NCBI GenBank assembly: GCA_019218365.1
Contig: JAHUUJ010000001.1
Location: 434,001-498,000, forward strand
Length of the DNA: 64,000 nt
From: Actinomycetaceae bacterium TAE3-ERU4
Lineage (GTDB): Bacteria; Actinomycetota; Actinomycetes; Actinomycetales; Actinomycetaceae
Reading direction: 5' to 3'
The position numbers and the translations under genes are program-made. The notes below the pieces were generated by a model. It saw nothing but the letters and a program-made list of their open reading frames with translations. It was not told where the DNA came from and did not search any database. Shown in pieces: positions 18,466-28,680 of the stretch (positions are counted from its first letter, which is position 1; each line of letters starts with the position of its first letter).

Positions 18466-20139
18466 CTAGCTACCCAGTGCCGCCGCAACGACCTGTTTGG
18501 CTTCTTCTTGAACCTGTTTCAAGTGCTCGGCGCCCTTGAAGGACTCGGCATAAATCTTGTAAACGTCCTCGGTACCCGAAGGACGCGCCGCAAACCACGC
18601 GTTTTCTGTAACGACCTTCAGGCCGCCAATTGCCGCGCCGTTTCCGGGGGCATTTACCAGACGCTGCAAGATTGGCTCGCCTGCCAACTCGGTAGCGGTA
18701 ACGTCCTCGGGGGAAAGTTGAGACAGCTTAGCTTTTTCTTCCTTTGTCGCCGGGGCATCAATCCGGGCGTAAACGGAGTCCCCGAAACGTGCCACCTGTT
18801 CACGGTGCAGTTCGGAAGGGCTCTTTCCCGTTACCGCAATAATCTCGGCGGCTAACAAGCACAGCAAAATACCGTCCTTATCGGTGGTCCATACTGTTCC
18901 GTCTTGGCGAAGGAAGGAAGCTCCCGCAGATTCTTCACCGCCGAAGCCCACCGAACCGTCTACTAGACCGGGAACGAAGTGCTTGAATCCAACGGGAACC
19001 TCAATTAGCTTGCGTCCCAGCGCGTTAGCCACGCGGTCAATTAGCGAGGAGGAAACCAGGGTTTTACCAATGGCAGCTTCAGGTGACCATCCCTGACGGT
19101 GGGTAAACAGATACTCAATGGCCACGGCCAAGAAATGGTTGGGGTTCATCAACCCATCGGGGGTGACAATGCCGTGACGGTCGGAATCCGCATCATTACC
19201 GGTAGCTACATCGTAGGGAGTGTTTCCCTCAGCATCAGGGGTCATGATTTCACGTAGGGAAGCCATCGCGTAGGGACTGGAGCAGTCCATCCGAATCTTA
19301 CCGTCCCAGTCCAGGGTCATGAAAGGCCAGGCTGGGTCAACCTCGGGATTAACAACCGTGAGGTTCAAACCATAGCGTTCAGCAATGAAACCCCAGTAAT
19401 CAACCGCGGCTCCACCCAGCGGGTCAGCACCTATGCGCACGCCCGCTTCGCGGATAGCGTCCATGTTGATTACGTCGGCGAGGTCATCCACGTAGGCGGT
19501 CATAAAATCGGTACGGGAAACGAACTCTGATTCTAGCGGGTTAGGGTCACGAGGAATTGAGCGCCAACCTTCGCGTAGAAGTTCGTTTGCGCGGTCAGCT
19601 ATCCAGCTAGTCGCGTCCGAATCAGCCGGACCACCCGAGGGTGGGTTGTACTTGAAACCACCGTCGCGCGGTGGGTTGTGGCTGGGGGTTACAACGATAC
19701 CGTCGGCACGTCCGGGTCCTTCAATTCGTACACCGCCGGTGGTGCCGGCTCCATTGGCTCGTAAAATTGCGTGCGAGACAGCAGGGGTGGGGGTGTACCC
19801 ATCGCGAGCGTCGATACGGGTTTCTACTCCGGCAGCGGCAAGGACTTCCAGGGCGGTTTTCCAGGCCGGTTCGCTTAGCGCGTGGGTGTCACGGCCAATG
19901 AAAAGTGGGCCGTCTGTTCCCTGCGCGCGACGGTATTCGATAATCGCGGCGGTAGTTGCGGCGATGTGCGCCTCATTGAAAGCTGAGTCAAGAGAGGAAC
20001 CACGGTGCCCGGAGGTGCCGAAGCTGACCTTTTGGGTGGGGTCATCCGGGTTGGGTTCGAGGTTGTAGTAGGCGGCAACTACGGCGTCTACGTCAATTAA
20101 ATCTTCGGGGAGGGCCCTTTGGCCAGCACGTTCAAACAT
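18466..20139 (-). CDS. pgm: Phosphoglucomutase (alpha-D-glucose specific)
   Basis: 557 residues that interconvert glucose 1-phosphate and glucose 6-phosphate in glycogen and nucleotide-sugar metabolism. The N-terminal FGTSGHRGS, the phosphoserine loop [23 protein letters not shown] (S153), the metal-binding NDADSDRHG and the sugar-binding [12 protein letters not shown] are all in place, and the C-terminal phosphate-binding loop is [15 protein letters not shown]. Length matches the bacterial 546-560 residue enzymes. It ends in a good terminator. Confidence 0.95.
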   Translation of the reverse strand: MFERAGQRALPEDLIDVDAVVAAYYNLEPNPDDPTQKVSFGTSGHRGSSLDSAFNEAHIAATTAAIIEYRRAQGTDGPLFIGRDTHALSEPAWKTALEVLAAAGVETRIDARDGYTPTPAVSHAILRANGAGTTGGVRIEGPGRADGIVVTPSHNPPRDGGFKYNPPSGGPADSDATSWIADRANELLREGWRSIPRDPNPLESEFVSRTDFMTAYVDDLADVINMDAIREAGVRIGADPLGGAAVDYWGFIAERYGLNLTVVNPEVDPAWPFMTLDWDGKIRMDCSSPYAMASLREIMTPDAEGNTPYDVATGNDADSDRHGIVTPDGLMNPNHFLAVAIEYLFTHRQGWSPEAAIGKTLVSSSLIDRVANALGRKLIEVPVGFKHFVPGLVDGSVGFGGEESAGASFLRQDGTVWTTDKDGILLCLLAAEIIAVTGKSPSELHREQVARFGDSVYARIDAPATKEEKAKLSQLSPEDVTATELAGEPILQRLVNAPGNGAAIGGLKVVTENAWFAARPSGTEDVYKIYAESFKGAEHLKQVQEEAKQVVAAALGS

Positions 20140-20201
20140 AAAACCATTGTGGCAGGAGGTGATGTCACCTTCAAGGCGCGCCGGGCGTGTTCGCCACTGG
20201 G

Positions 20202-21629
20202 CTACTTTGCAATTTTTAGGCAGCGTCCGGTATTTGTCGCGGGCTTTTCTATTGAGGAATTAGGCGCAGGTGCTGTTGGGGACTCAGAAACCTGTCGATG
20301 GGTGCAAAGGTAACGCTGTGTACCCAGTGCCCCCAGGACGTTAAAAGTGTATCCCGTAGGTAGGGAGAAAAGGTCAACTATTTTTCCGTCGGGATTGAAA
20401 AAAACTATGGCGTGATGGTTTTGCGCGATTAGTTTTTCACCCCAGAGCTGGTCTGAGCTTAAATGCCCGTAGGAGTCCAAAACTAGAGCATTGGAGGAGG
20501 ATAAATCTGCGGTGAAGGAAAGTTTCTTATTTTGTTTTTCCCCGGTTTCGTAGAACCACATGCGCCCCGAAGGCCCAGAGATACCACCCCAGGCAGTTAC
20601 TTGCGGCGTAATCTCGGGACGTGGGAGAGGTTTCGTGCTGGCGCAAAAATCTTTAAAAGTCTGTAGGGAAGGGAGGGGAACTATCTGATTAACCAGGCAG
20701 CGAGCCCGTGCTTGTACCCCTGGTATCTGCTGATCTTTGGGTTCGGAAGCAAGCGCCGCATTTCCCGCGCTAATCGCAGTGGGGGTGGCTGTCCAGGGCA
20801 GGAGGGTCACGGGTAGTGAATGCTGTGGGGTAACTATGCTATTGGTGAGTACCACGCCCTCGGTGGTGGCAATAAAAATGTTGTTGCGAGTTCGTTCAGG
20901 GCGGGTTTTAACCGCTTGTGAAGTAATCGGATCATAGACGAGTCCGCTGAAAAAAACGGCTGGCCCAACCAATTGTTGGAACTGTGCTTGGGGAGTAGAA
21001 AAACTTGCGAAAGGCCGGTTTAGAGTGGTTCGCAAAATGTAGTTTTCGTATCCCTTTGATACAGGCTTGGAAATGAACAGCACCTGGTTATCCAGGGAAG
21101 TATTAAGGAGGAGGCGTTTTTCTCCGGGGTCGAACCCAGCGACGAGAGGAGTGTCGATTCCAGTGGCAGCGTCCAAACTGATTCCGGTATCGGTTATTAC
21201 TCGGTCGTTAAAGCTGAGGACCTTTCGGAACGGGAAAACAGGGTTTCCTGTTACCTGCCAGAGTTGTTCCCCATCTTCGAGGGAGATTGCGCGTAAAAGC
21301 TGGTGGCGATAGTCGGCCAAAATAAGGACGGTAGGAGTTAGGGCGGCAGCTTGCCAGCCCTGGGGAATCTGTAGTCCCCCGGTTTTGAGTGGGGCATTTT
21401 TAAGTGCTTGGCTCAGCTCCGGGCTGTTTACGTTTAGTCCCGCAGCTGCCGCGGAGGTGTCGTTTTGCGGTTCCCAAAAAACTTGTGTTGGGGAAACGCT
21501 AGCTGAGACCGGGGCGCTGGTAGGTTCGATACTTGCCGGTCCACTTGCGGGCGGCGCAGCGCAAGAACTGAGCGACAAAATAGCACCCAGGGCGGCAAAT
21601 AGGGAGGTATGCGGTTTCACTTTTGCCAC
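20202..21629 (-). CDS. Lipoprotein of unknown function
   Basis: 475 residues from the preferred GTG at 21629 (AGGG, 5-nt spacing); a TTG at 21650 and GTG at 21635 are alternatives. A signal peptide ends in the lipobox LSSC, so it is probably a membrane-anchored surface lipoprotein, followed by a Pro/Ser/Ala-rich linker. The body has repeated units such as [17 protein letters not shown] that resemble PQQ-type beta-propeller blades, though weakly. It starts around the end of murJ, so it is probably made with the lipid II flippase and may act in the envelope; that is inference. Confidence 0.7.
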   Translation of the reverse strand: MAKVKPHTSLFAALGAILSLSSCAAPPASGPASIEPTSAPVSASVSPTQVFWEPQNDTSAAAAGLNVNSPELSQALKNAPLKTGGLQIPQGWQAAALTPTVLILADYRHQLLRAISLEDGEQLWQVTGNPVFPFRKVLSFNDRVITDTGISLDAATGIDTPLVAGFDPGEKRLLLNTSLDNQVLFISKPVSKGYENYILRTTLNRPFASFSTPQAQFQQLVGPAVFFSGLVYDPITSQAVKTRPERTRNNIFIATTEGVVLTNSIVTPQHSLPVTLLPWTATPTAISAGNAALASEPKDQQIPGVQARARCLVNQIVPLPSLQTFKDFCASTKPLPRPEITPQVTAWGGISGPSGRMWFYETGEKQNKKLSFTADLSSSNALVLDSYGHLSSDQLWGEKLIAQNHHAIVFFNPDGKIVDLFSLPTGYTFNVLGALGTQRYLCTHRQVSESPTAPAPNSSIEKPATNTGRCLKIAK

Positions 21630-21636
21630 TTTCACC

Positions 21637-23388
21637 CTAGCTACGGACAAGCTTTCGTTTTAGGGGCCCGGGCAGGAAACGAGAAAGCATTTTTCCAGCT
21701 TGTTGGAAAATATCGCGGTCACCCACCGCCCAAAGCATTATCAGGTAAACACTCAGACAGAGGGTTCCACCTAGCGCGCATTTAAGGAATGAACTTCCCA
21801 GCACATATCCGTAAGACCCGACGGTAAACTGTCCGGCAAGGTCAATGAAAATTGCCCCAATCAAGGCGGTGGGAACCGCTGCAATCAAAGTTCCCAAAAG
21901 ATTACGTACCAAAGTGGAATCCGTGCGTCCGGGCAGCATCTTATCGACAATTGCAAACAGAATAAGCGAGCCGAATAGGTACGAGAAAGATTCGGCAGCG
22001 GCAGTCCAAATTACCCAGTTAGCGGCCACCGTCAGGAAGGAAGTCAACAAACAAGCCAGTAGCAAAACAACGGCTTTCAGCAGGTATCCATAGAAGGCCT
22101 TTTGGGCCTTACCATAGGACAAAAGCACATCTACCTCGACAATGAAAAGAGCCATGAAAACCAAACTTGGGGCGTAGGCACGCAACACAGAGGCGTAAGC
22201 GGCAATCTCCCCAATCCCCCGTGAGGCGGCAAAAGCCTGGAAAATTGGCACCGCAAAAACTACCAAACACACGGTAAAGAACATTGTTATCTGAACAATT
22301 CGGTGCAGATAAATTTGCAGTAGGCGACGTACTGATACGCCATCGTCAGAAGTCGCAAAAGCAGAAATTTTGGCAAAGAAAGCCGTCGCTACCGAAGCGG
22401 TAACTACCGAATGCGGGAGCATGTAAATAAACGTGGCATTAGCACGCGCGGCCGGCCCCGGTACGATAATTCCGTGATTATAACCGTAAGCTTCCGCCGC
22501 CGAAGCAACTACCTGCACCACCAGGGTAGAAACCATGTAGGTTGTCGCCGAAAGTAAAGTCCACACCGCCACTCGGAAAGGACGACCCAAACCGTGGCCG
22601 CGTAAACCCCAGGTAAGCCGAAAACGGAAACCCAGCTTATGTAAGGGCCAAATCAAAGAAACACCCTGGGCGACAATCCCCAAAGTTGTAGGAATCGCAA
22701 TCACCAGCATCTGCGTATGAGTGAAATTAGAAGGGTCAGAATAGCCCTTCGGTGCCCACCCAAACAAATACACGTAATAAAGCAAGCCGAGGATAGAGAT
22801 AACGTTATTAAGAACCGGGGACCAGGCGGCTTCCCAAAAGTGCCCGCGCGCGTTCAAAACCTGACCCAAAACCGCCTGCATGCCATAGAAAAACATCTGC
22901 GGCATAAACCAGTAAGACCAAATAATCGAAAGTTTTAAAACAGCGCTACTGAGGTAGGGGGCAGTCAGATAAACCACCACATTCGCAAATACCGTCAGCG
23001 TTAAAGTAATGGCCCCCAAAGCCACAAAAGTAAAGGTAAGAATCCGATTAACGTGCGTCTGACCGCCATCTTCGCGATTAAAAGCCCGCACAATCTCCGG
23101 CAAAAGCACTGCCGAAATAACCGAACCGGCCAACAGGCCATACATCAAGTTAGGCAGGTTATTAGCTACCTGGAACGAGTCTTGGACACCAACCGCACCC
23201 AAAACCGCAATCAGAAGCGCACCGCGAATAAAGCCCAAAACGCGAGAACTCATCGTCCCCAACGCAATGGTCATCGAAGAACGGATAACGTTAACCTTAG
23301 CGGCCGCCGACTCCTTCGGATCACGGGAAGAAGTCCGTGAAACGGACGAATTTTGCCCGCGCGAGGTTACCTTTTGCGAATCTGACAT
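21637..23388 (-). CDS. murJ: MurJ/MviN lipid II flippase
   Basis: 583 residues from the ATG at 23388; a TTG at 23415 would add nine. The family's fourteen-helix MOP-exporter fold is apparent. IRSSMTIALGTMSSRVLGFIRGALLIAVLG is the conserved first helix, with the essential Arg of the family in SRVLGFIR. A Ser/Arg-rich cytoplasmic N-terminal extension is typical of actinobacterial MurJ. It moves lipid-linked peptidoglycan precursor across the membrane. No strong ribosome binding site was seen at either start. Confidence 0.9.
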   Translation of the reverse strand: MSDSQKVTSRGQNSSVSRTSSRDPKESAAAKVNVIRSSMTIALGTMSSRVLGFIRGALLIAVLGAVGVQDSFQVANNLPNLMYGLLAGSVISAVLLPEIVRAFNREDGGQTHVNRILTFTFVALGAITLTLTVFANVVVYLTAPYLSSAVLKLSIIWSYWFMPQMFFYGMQAVLGQVLNARGHFWEAAWSPVLNNVISILGLLYYVYLFGWAPKGYSDPSNFTHTQMLVIAIPTTLGIVAQGVSLIWPLHKLGFRFRLTWGLRGHGLGRPFRVAVWTLLSATTYMVSTLVVQVVASAAEAYGYNHGIIVPGPAARANATFIYMLPHSVVTASVATAFFAKISAFATSDDGVSVRRLLQIYLHRIVQITMFFTVCLVVFAVPIFQAFAASRGIGEIAAYASVLRAYAPSLVFMALFIVEVDVLLSYGKAQKAFYGYLLKAVVLLLACLLTSFLTVAANWVIWTAAAESFSYLFGSLILFAIVDKMLPGRTDSTLVRNLLGTLIAAVPTALIGAIFIDLAGQFTVGSYGYVLGSSFLKCALGGTLCLSVYLIMLWAVGDRDIFQQAGKMLSRFLPGPLKRKLVRS

Positions 23389-23435
23389 GGGACAACTGTA
23401 GCAAAAGCGAACCAAATGCCCGCGTTTGCCCCGGA

Positions 23436-24851
23436 CTAAGAAGACATCAGCGAACGTAATTGATTTTCTAAATACCCACGATTAAGCCAAAAACAACGTT
23501 TTGTTAAATTGCGCCCATCAGGAAGCGGATAGGTGTCAGCCCCATTGCGAGCATGGGGACGCACATGCGCCACCGGAGAATCAGCCAACCCCGGAAAATT
23601 AGTTAACAAACGCGAGCCGCGCGAAGTAACCTCGACCCCCGAAATAATTACCTGACGAGTGCGCTCCCAAACTCTACACGCCTCGGCCAAGTCTGCAGCG
23701 GGTAGGTTCCACAAGAAAACATCTTCCAACACATAGTTAACCGAAGGTGTGCGTGAAGAACCCGGATTACGATAAACAATGAACAAAAACTTCGCGCTCA
23801 GCTGCTGATAAAACCGGGAATCCTCCCACTCTTGATTAACCAAATCCGTGTACCGAAAAGTCGGAAACGACATACTTTCACGAATCTTGCCATCATGTTC
23901 CAAACGGATAACCTTGGGAACCACCCCAGCTTTTTTCAATTCCTGCGCATTCTCTAACTTACCTGACAGCCCAAAAATCCGGGCTACAGCAATGGTGGCA
24001 ATACTCTTAGAAGAAGAAAAAACCCCAAATTTAGTAGAAATTTCCCCGGCACTCATACCCCGATAAGGAGCAATTTTCTCGCGTATTACCTGCGCAAAAT
24101 CACGCGTGCGCAAAGCGTTTACATCATCCTGAGTTAATATCGCCTCGTCGGTTTGCGAACCAAACAAATAAGACGACAAAAGATGGGTAACATACCCCTG
24201 TTTAAGACAAAAAGCGCGCGGTTTAGCCTCAATCGCCGAATACTTTTGGGGCCGTCTAGCCGCACTTGAAGAACTCTTGGTAGCTGCCCCGAGGTAAAGG
24301 GTATCGCCCTCGGAAAGTTCATGTGCCTTACCCGCGCGAATCTTATCGCGGATAGTCCGCCAATCATTTTCAATAATCTGCCGGTCAACTGCAGGAAAAC
24401 GGTAAAGACAGAACTTTTCTACCGAAAACTCTGTCTTATCCACACCGGGTCGATGCTCGTAGGCCAACAGCAGCAGAGAAGAACATTTTTTCCAAAAAGA
24501 CGATTGGGTAAAATCGTTGATGTCGCCCTCGGTAAGGTAATTAATCATGTTGCAAACAAGACGTTCTTTTGCCTTGATTACGGTTCCCTGTTTTGTTTTA
24601 ACGCGGCGAAAAGGAAAAACTTTAAGCTCTATTTTAGCTTCGGCAAAATCTGGTTCGGGACGAGAATTGGTGGGAATGTGAAACCAGTATTTTTCAATGA
24701 ATGTTCCCACTCCACCCTTGTTGGCACGCAGGCGCAAATCGGGACTGATGTCTTTTAACGGCTTACCGATTAGCGCGCTGGTACGTTGCAGAATCTCTTC
24801 TTCGGTGAGGTAGGCTTCTGCAGAAGAAAAAAGGGTATTTTCAGAGGGCAC
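23436..24851 (-). CDS. Type II restriction endonuclease, Sau3AI/MutH family
   Basis: 471 residues with an N-terminal MutH-like nuclease domain. E53, D68 (PEPDF), E75 and K77 (IELK) reproduce the spacing of the MutH catalytic residues E56, D70, E77 and K79. The total length is near that of Sau3AI (about 490), which has a second, inactive MutH-like domain; the C-terminal half here is consistent with that. Predicted target GATC. The start is GTG at 24851 with weak upstream signals. It is divergent from a cytosine methyltransferase whose recognition should match. Confidence 0.85.
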   Translation of the reverse strand: MPSENTLFSSAEAYLTEEEILQRTSALIGKPLKDISPDLRLRANKGGVGTFIEKYWFHIPTNSRPEPDFAEAKIELKVFPFRRVKTKQGTVIKAKERLVCNMINYLTEGDINDFTQSSFWKKCSSLLLLAYEHRPGVDKTEFSVEKFCLYRFPAVDRQIIENDWRTIRDKIRAGKAHELSEGDTLYLGAATKSSSSAARRPQKYSAIEAKPRAFCLKQGYVTHLLSSYLFGSQTDEAILTQDDVNALRTRDFAQVIREKIAPYRGMSAGEISTKFGVFSSSKSIATIAVARIFGLSGKLENAQELKKAGVVPKVIRLEHDGKIRESMSFPTFRYTDLVNQEWEDSRFYQQLSAKFLFIVYRNPGSSRTPSVNYVLEDVFLWNLPAADLAEACRVWERTRQVIISGVEVTSRGSRLLTNFPGLADSPVAHVRPHARNGADTYPLPDGRNLTKRCFWLNRGYLENQLRSLMSS

Positions 24852-24990
24852 CTACCAAACTTATAGCCAAGGTCACAAGAGCTGCAAGTTCAACCCGGTT
24901 TGATCTTGACAGCGCTAGATGATATAAACCTTTTAGTAAGAAAACGACAAAAACCGGATACGGGTACCGTATTTTTGGGAGGGGGGAACC

Positions 24991-26184
24991 GTGGAACGTA
25001 CAGTGTGTGAACTTTTTGCTGGTGTAGGCGGTTTCCGCCTGGGTTTAGAGGCTGCCGGTGATTGGAAAACCACCTGGTTTTCACAGTGGGAACCCGGTCG
25101 ATCAAAACAGTGGGCACACGATTGCTACACTTCCCATTTCGGTGATGTAGATGAGTTCACCGGAATTGATATTGCCGAGGTAGATAAGTCGGTAATTCCC
25201 GACCATAACCTCCTGGTGGGTGGGTTTCCCTGTCAGGATTATTCAGTTGCCCGTCCTTTGCCTGGATCTACTGGAATTGAGGGGAAGAAAGGGGTTTTGT
25301 GGTGGCAGATTGTCGATACTCTACGTACCAAGCAAGCTCCTTTTGCTCTTTTTGAAAACGTTGATAGATTGTTGCGCAGTCCCTCATCTCAGCGTGGACG
25401 CGATTTTGGGATTATGCTTGCCTGCCTTGATGATTTGGGATACTACGCTCAATGGCGGGTTGTGAATGCCGCTGATTATGGTGCCGGGCAACGTCGCCGC
25501 CGTATATTCATTTTTGCTTCCCGTAAAGACACTACCTATTCGCGTAACTTGGCTTATTCGCCGGAGGAAGTAATTACCCAAACAGGATTTTTTGGGAGGG
25601 CTTTCCCCGCCGAACTTGCCGGGGCTATACGTGAGGGAACTTGGGGAAAAAACACTATCTCCCAAGTTTCGGATGAGTTTAAGTTTGATTTTCCCAACAG
25701 TGGTTTTATGCGAGAGGGGAAAATTTACTGCGCTCCCACAACCTCGGTGAGTATTCCTGCGCGTACTTTGGGGGAATTGTTGGAAAAGGACGTGGAAGAA
25801 CGATATTTCCTCGGTGATTCACTGGAGAGCTGGAGATATCTAAAGGGTGCAAAACGAGTTGAACGTACTTCGAAAACAGGACATAAATACACTTTTTCCG
25901 AGGGAGCCATTTCTTTCCCAGATCCCCTCGATCGTCCAGCCCGAACTCTGCTTACTTCCGAAAGTAGCGTAAATCGTTCTTCGCACGTGGTTAAAGATCC
26001 GCAAACGGGTCGCCTGCGTTTAATAACTCCCGTGGAAGCTGAACGTATCCAGGGATTCCCCGACAACTGGACAAATACCGGAATGCCTCACAAGTTTCGC
26101 TACTTCTGCATGGGTAATGCGTTAGTGGTGCCAATGGTTACGCGGATGGGGCAGGTCTTAAATGATATTTTTGCCGCGGAATAG
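24991..26184 (+). CDS. DNA (cytosine-5) methyltransferase of the GATC-type restriction system
   Basis: 397 residues with motif I (CELFAGVGGFRLGLEAAG), motif IV (GGFPCQDYSVARP, catalytic C81), motif VI (FENVDRLL), motif VIII (QRRRRIFIFAS) and motifs IX-X (RIQGFPDNWT, FCMGNALVVP). A variable target-recognition region lies between about 200 and 330. GTG start at 24991 with GGGAGGGGGG 3-12 nt upstream. Paired with a Sau3AI-like nuclease, it probably methylates the cytosine of GATC and protects the host. Confidence 0.92.
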   Translation: MERTVCELFAGVGGFRLGLEAAGDWKTTWFSQWEPGRSKQWAHDCYTSHFGDVDEFTGIDIAEVDKSVIPDHNLLVGGFPCQDYSVARPLPGSTGIEGKKGVLWWQIVDTLRTKQAPFALFENVDRLLRSPSSQRGRDFGIMLACLDDLGYYAQWRVVNAADYGAGQRRRRIFIFASRKDTTYSRNLAYSPEEVITQTGFFGRAFPAELAGAIREGTWGKNTISQVSDEFKFDFPNSGFMREGKIYCAPTTSVSIPARTLGELLEKDVEERYFLGDSLESWRYLKGAKRVERTSKTGHKYTFSEGAISFPDPLDRPARTLLTSESSVNRSSHVVKDPQTGRLRLITPVEAERIQGFPDNWTNTGMPHKFRYFCMGNALVVPMVTRMGQVLNDIFAAE

Positions 26185-26214
26185 TCCGCGGATTAAAAAG
26201 ATTTTCAGATTAAA

Positions 26215-26246
26215 AAAGGGTGCCGGTATTTTTCCCGGCACCCTTT
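26215..26246. terminator. Bidirectional terminator between methyltransferase and deoD
   Basis: AAAGGGTGCCGG (26215-26226) pairs with CCGGCACCCTTT (26235-26246). A-rich sequence on the left and T-rich sequence on the right suit both converging genes. A small extra CCGCGG palindrome sits at 26174-26191. Confidence 0.85.
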
Positions 26247-26258
26247 AAGTTTGTTTAT

Positions 26259-26966
26259 TTAGCAGTGTGCAGCGGCAACGGCCATCGCTAGGGCAGTGTG
26301 GAACTTGGTTTCACGCTCCTCGGCACTCATGTCCTTGGAGTGGTCTAGGAGGTGGTCGGAAACGGTCAGGACGGTTAGGGCCTGCTTCCCGAACTCGGCG
26401 GCAACACCGTAAAGTGCTGCTGATTCCATTTCAACACCAAGTACCCCGTACTTAGAAAGGTTTTCAAGCTGTCCTTCTACGCTGAGGTAGAAGTGGTCGC
26501 GAGAAATTACCGAACCTACGTGAACTTTTTGGTCTGCGGGAGCTGCCTCGACCGCGGCACGAGTAAGCTCGAAGTCAGCTACGGCACTGAAGTGAACGCC
26601 GGGAATACGCAAGGTGTTCATGGCAGAGTCGGTGTGTGAACCAAGTGCCACTACAGCGTCACCAACCTGAACCTGGGGAGCAATACCACCACAGGTTCCC
26701 ACGCGGATAATGCGCTCAACACCGTATTGGCTGAAAAGTTCGGTTGCGTAGATGGTGATGGAGGGCTGTCCCATTCCCGATCCCATTACCGATAGGGGTT
26801 TACCGTTTACTTCGCCGGTAAAAGCGAGCATTCCGCGCACGCCGTTAACCTGCTTGGCATCAGGCATAAGCATTTTGGCGATGCGCTGCGCACGTAATGG
26901 GTCGCCGGGCATAAGGACTGCCGGAGCGAAATCTCCGGGCTGGGCTTCAATATGAGGGGTAGCCAT
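26259..26966 (-). CDS. deoD: Purine-nucleoside phosphorylase DeoD
   Basis: 235 residues, the size of the hexameric DeoD enzyme. It cleaves purine (deoxy)nucleosides with phosphate to free base and (deoxy)ribose 1-phosphate for salvage. MPGDPLRAQRIA binds phosphate, SVMGSGMGQPS and RVGTCGGI are core motifs, GVEMESAALYGVA contacts the ribose, and D in TVSDHLL is the expected general acid. ATG at 26966. It lies alone between a terminator and a divergent gene. Confidence 0.95.
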   Translation of the reverse strand: MATPHIEAQPGDFAPAVLMPGDPLRAQRIAKMLMPDAKQVNGVRGMLAFTGEVNGKPLSVMGSGMGQPSITIYATELFSQYGVERIIRVGTCGGIAPQVQVGDAVVALGSHTDSAMNTLRIPGVHFSAVADFELTRAAVEAAPADQKVHVGSVISRDHFYLSVEGQLENLSKYGVLGVEMESAALYGVAAEFGKQALTVLTVSDHLLDHSKDMSAEERETKFHTALAMAVAAAHC

Positions 26967-27060
26967 AGGATGTACCTACTTTCTTCTAAAAGTGTTCCCT
27001 AGAACTCTACCTAATACTTGGGGGGTGAAACAATTAGGGCGGTTGTGTATTCTGTTCTTC

Positions 27061-27927
27061 ATGGGTAAAGCTAGTCGTAAATTTAATCCGAAGAAGGCCG
27101 CAAAAGTAAAGCGCGCGCCAATTCCGTTCGTTTCTCGTCCGTTTGCTGATTTTCCTTTCGAGGCGCAGCTGGTGGCTTTGCGGGATTTTATTCCCTCGGG
27201 CTACCTGCGGGTTGTCACTAAGGCTGAATACGGTAAGCAAGAAGCGCTGTTGGTTTCCTATCTTCCTGAAGGGCAGATTGCTCTCAAGCGTCGCGATGGG
27301 GTAGCAATGGTGGCATTGCGTTCTAACAACAACACCGGCGATTACAGTCACGATGCGGGAAGCGCCCTGGCAGCGGCTTTGAAACTGGAGCCAGGTACGG
27401 CCCTGGAAGGGTTTGATGTGCGCGAGCCGGGACCTCGTTTGCAGGAAGTAATCGAACCTCAAGCGTTGGACTTTGCAGTTACAGAAAGTTTTGATTTCTG
27501 GGTAGAACCAGAGCGTTTGGAAGACGAAGATGTAAAGCAGGCCTTAGCTGCTGCCGCGGAAGAAGCAGTTGATTCGGCAGTAGTTCCGGGTACTGAAAGT
27601 GCTTTCTGGTGTCGTATGAACCATGACTTCGTACGTTGGGTACGCACGGAAAGTGAATCGCGTTTGTTTGACGCTTTGGCTCGTCTAAAAGTCCAGGATA
27701 AGGCTGATATGGGGCCGGGAACTCGTTTTATCGGAGCTTTCCGCACCTGTGGTTTGCTGGTTCCAGTTTTTGAGATGGCCGAACGTATGGAAGCGGCTGA
27801 GTTGGAAGCTGGCGCTGTTTCCCTCGATGCCTTGCTGGTAGAGGAAGTCGCTAATGACGCGCCGCTAACCGACGAAGAACGTCGTGCTCGGGCGGGTCTG
27901 GTTTCCCGCCAGATTTCCCTGCGCTAA
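27061..27927 (+). CDS. DUF5926 family protein
   Basis: 288 residues from the ATG at 27061. MGKASRKFNPKKAAKVKRAP is a basic start followed by PFVSRPFADFPFEAQLVALRDFIPSG, the recognisable beginning of actinobacterial DUF5926 proteins. Soluble, with an acidic middle (DEDVKQALAAAAEEAVD) and no catalytic motif that I can name. The short gap to the glycosyltransferase gene (34 bp) suggests co-transcription. Function unknown; the family is widespread and conserved in actinobacteria. Confidence 0.8.
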   Translation: MGKASRKFNPKKAAKVKRAPIPFVSRPFADFPFEAQLVALRDFIPSGYLRVVTKAEYGKQEALLVSYLPEGQIALKRRDGVAMVALRSNNNTGDYSHDAGSALAAALKLEPGTALEGFDVREPGPRLQEVIEPQALDFAVTESFDFWVEPERLEDEDVKQALAAAAEEAVDSAVVPGTESAFWCRMNHDFVRWVRTESESRLFDALARLKVQDKADMGPGTRFIGAFRTCGLLVPVFEMAERMEAAELEAGAVSLDALLVEEVANDAPLTDEERRARAGLVSRQISLR

Positions 27928-27961
27928 GTTTGTTTTAACGTTTAGTTTCCAGGGCTGAAGT

Positions 27962-28669
27962 ATGGTTGATAACGATTACTCAAACCAGGTAGCGGTGATT
28001 ATTCCTGCTCATAATGAAGAGCATGTAATTGCCGAGACTGTCCGCGCCTGCAAGATTATTCCGGGCGTGGATTTGGTAGTGGTAGTTGATGATGGATCTA
28101 CGGACGATACTCAGCATGTTGCCCGTAACGCGGGAGCGGTAGTGGTTCGTCATTCGGTCAATCGTGGTAAGCATTCGGCCCTGGAAACGGGCGTTAAAGT
28201 GGCGCAGATGCGTGACCCGGAATTGGGTCGTGGGCGGATGGTGCTTTTCATGGACGCTGATGTGGGTGAATCTGCCGTTGAAACTATTACCTTGATTAAC
28301 GAGGTTCGTGAGGGAGCCGATTTGGCGGTAGCGCTTTCTCCCGACGAGGCCACCAGCGGCGGTCGCGGGGTCGTAACGCGTTTGGCTTCGCGAATTTTGG
28401 CGAAAAAAACCGGCTGGAAGTCTCGGCAACCACTAAGTGGTCAGCGTTGTTTTTCTCCCGAGGCGGCAGCGTGTATTTTGCCTGTTTCCTATGGGTGGGG
28501 AGTTGATTTGGGAACAACTTTCACAATATTAAAAAAGGGTATGAAAGTGGTTGAAGTTCCTTGTAATATCCGCCACGCTAACGGGGCTTTTCCCGGTTGG
28601 GGGCACCGTTTTAGCCAGTATAAGGATGTCGGCTGGGCGCTGTGGCGACAGGGATATCGGGGGCTTTAG
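27962..28669 (+). CDS. Glycosyltransferase family 2
   Basis: 235 residues. VAVIIPAHNEEHVIAETV opens a GT-A fold, VVVDDGSTDDT binds the nucleotide and MVLFMDADVGE is the metal-binding DxD. A later YGWGVDLGTTFTILKKGMKVVEVP segment fits family 2 enzymes such as glucosyl-3-phosphoglycerate synthase or polyprenyl-phosphate glycosyltransferases; no C-terminal membrane helices are seen. AGGG lies upstream of the ATG. Donor and acceptor cannot be assigned. Confidence 0.85.
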   Translation: MVDNDYSNQVAVIIPAHNEEHVIAETVRACKIIPGVDLVVVVDDGSTDDTQHVARNAGAVVVRHSVNRGKHSALETGVKVAQMRDPELGRGRMVLFMDADVGESAVETITLINEVREGADLAVALSPDEATSGGRGVVTRLASRILAKKTGWKSRQPLSGQRCFSPEAAACILPVSYGWGVDLGTTFTILKKGMKVVEVPCNIRHANGAFPGWGHRFSQYKDVGWALWRQGYRGL

Positions 28670-28680
28670 AAAAAGCTATC

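Noticed and set aside
24906-24928. TTGACA and TATAAA between the restriction and methyltransferase genes as a promoter
   Set aside because: They are only 11 bp apart, too close for a sigma-70 promoter.
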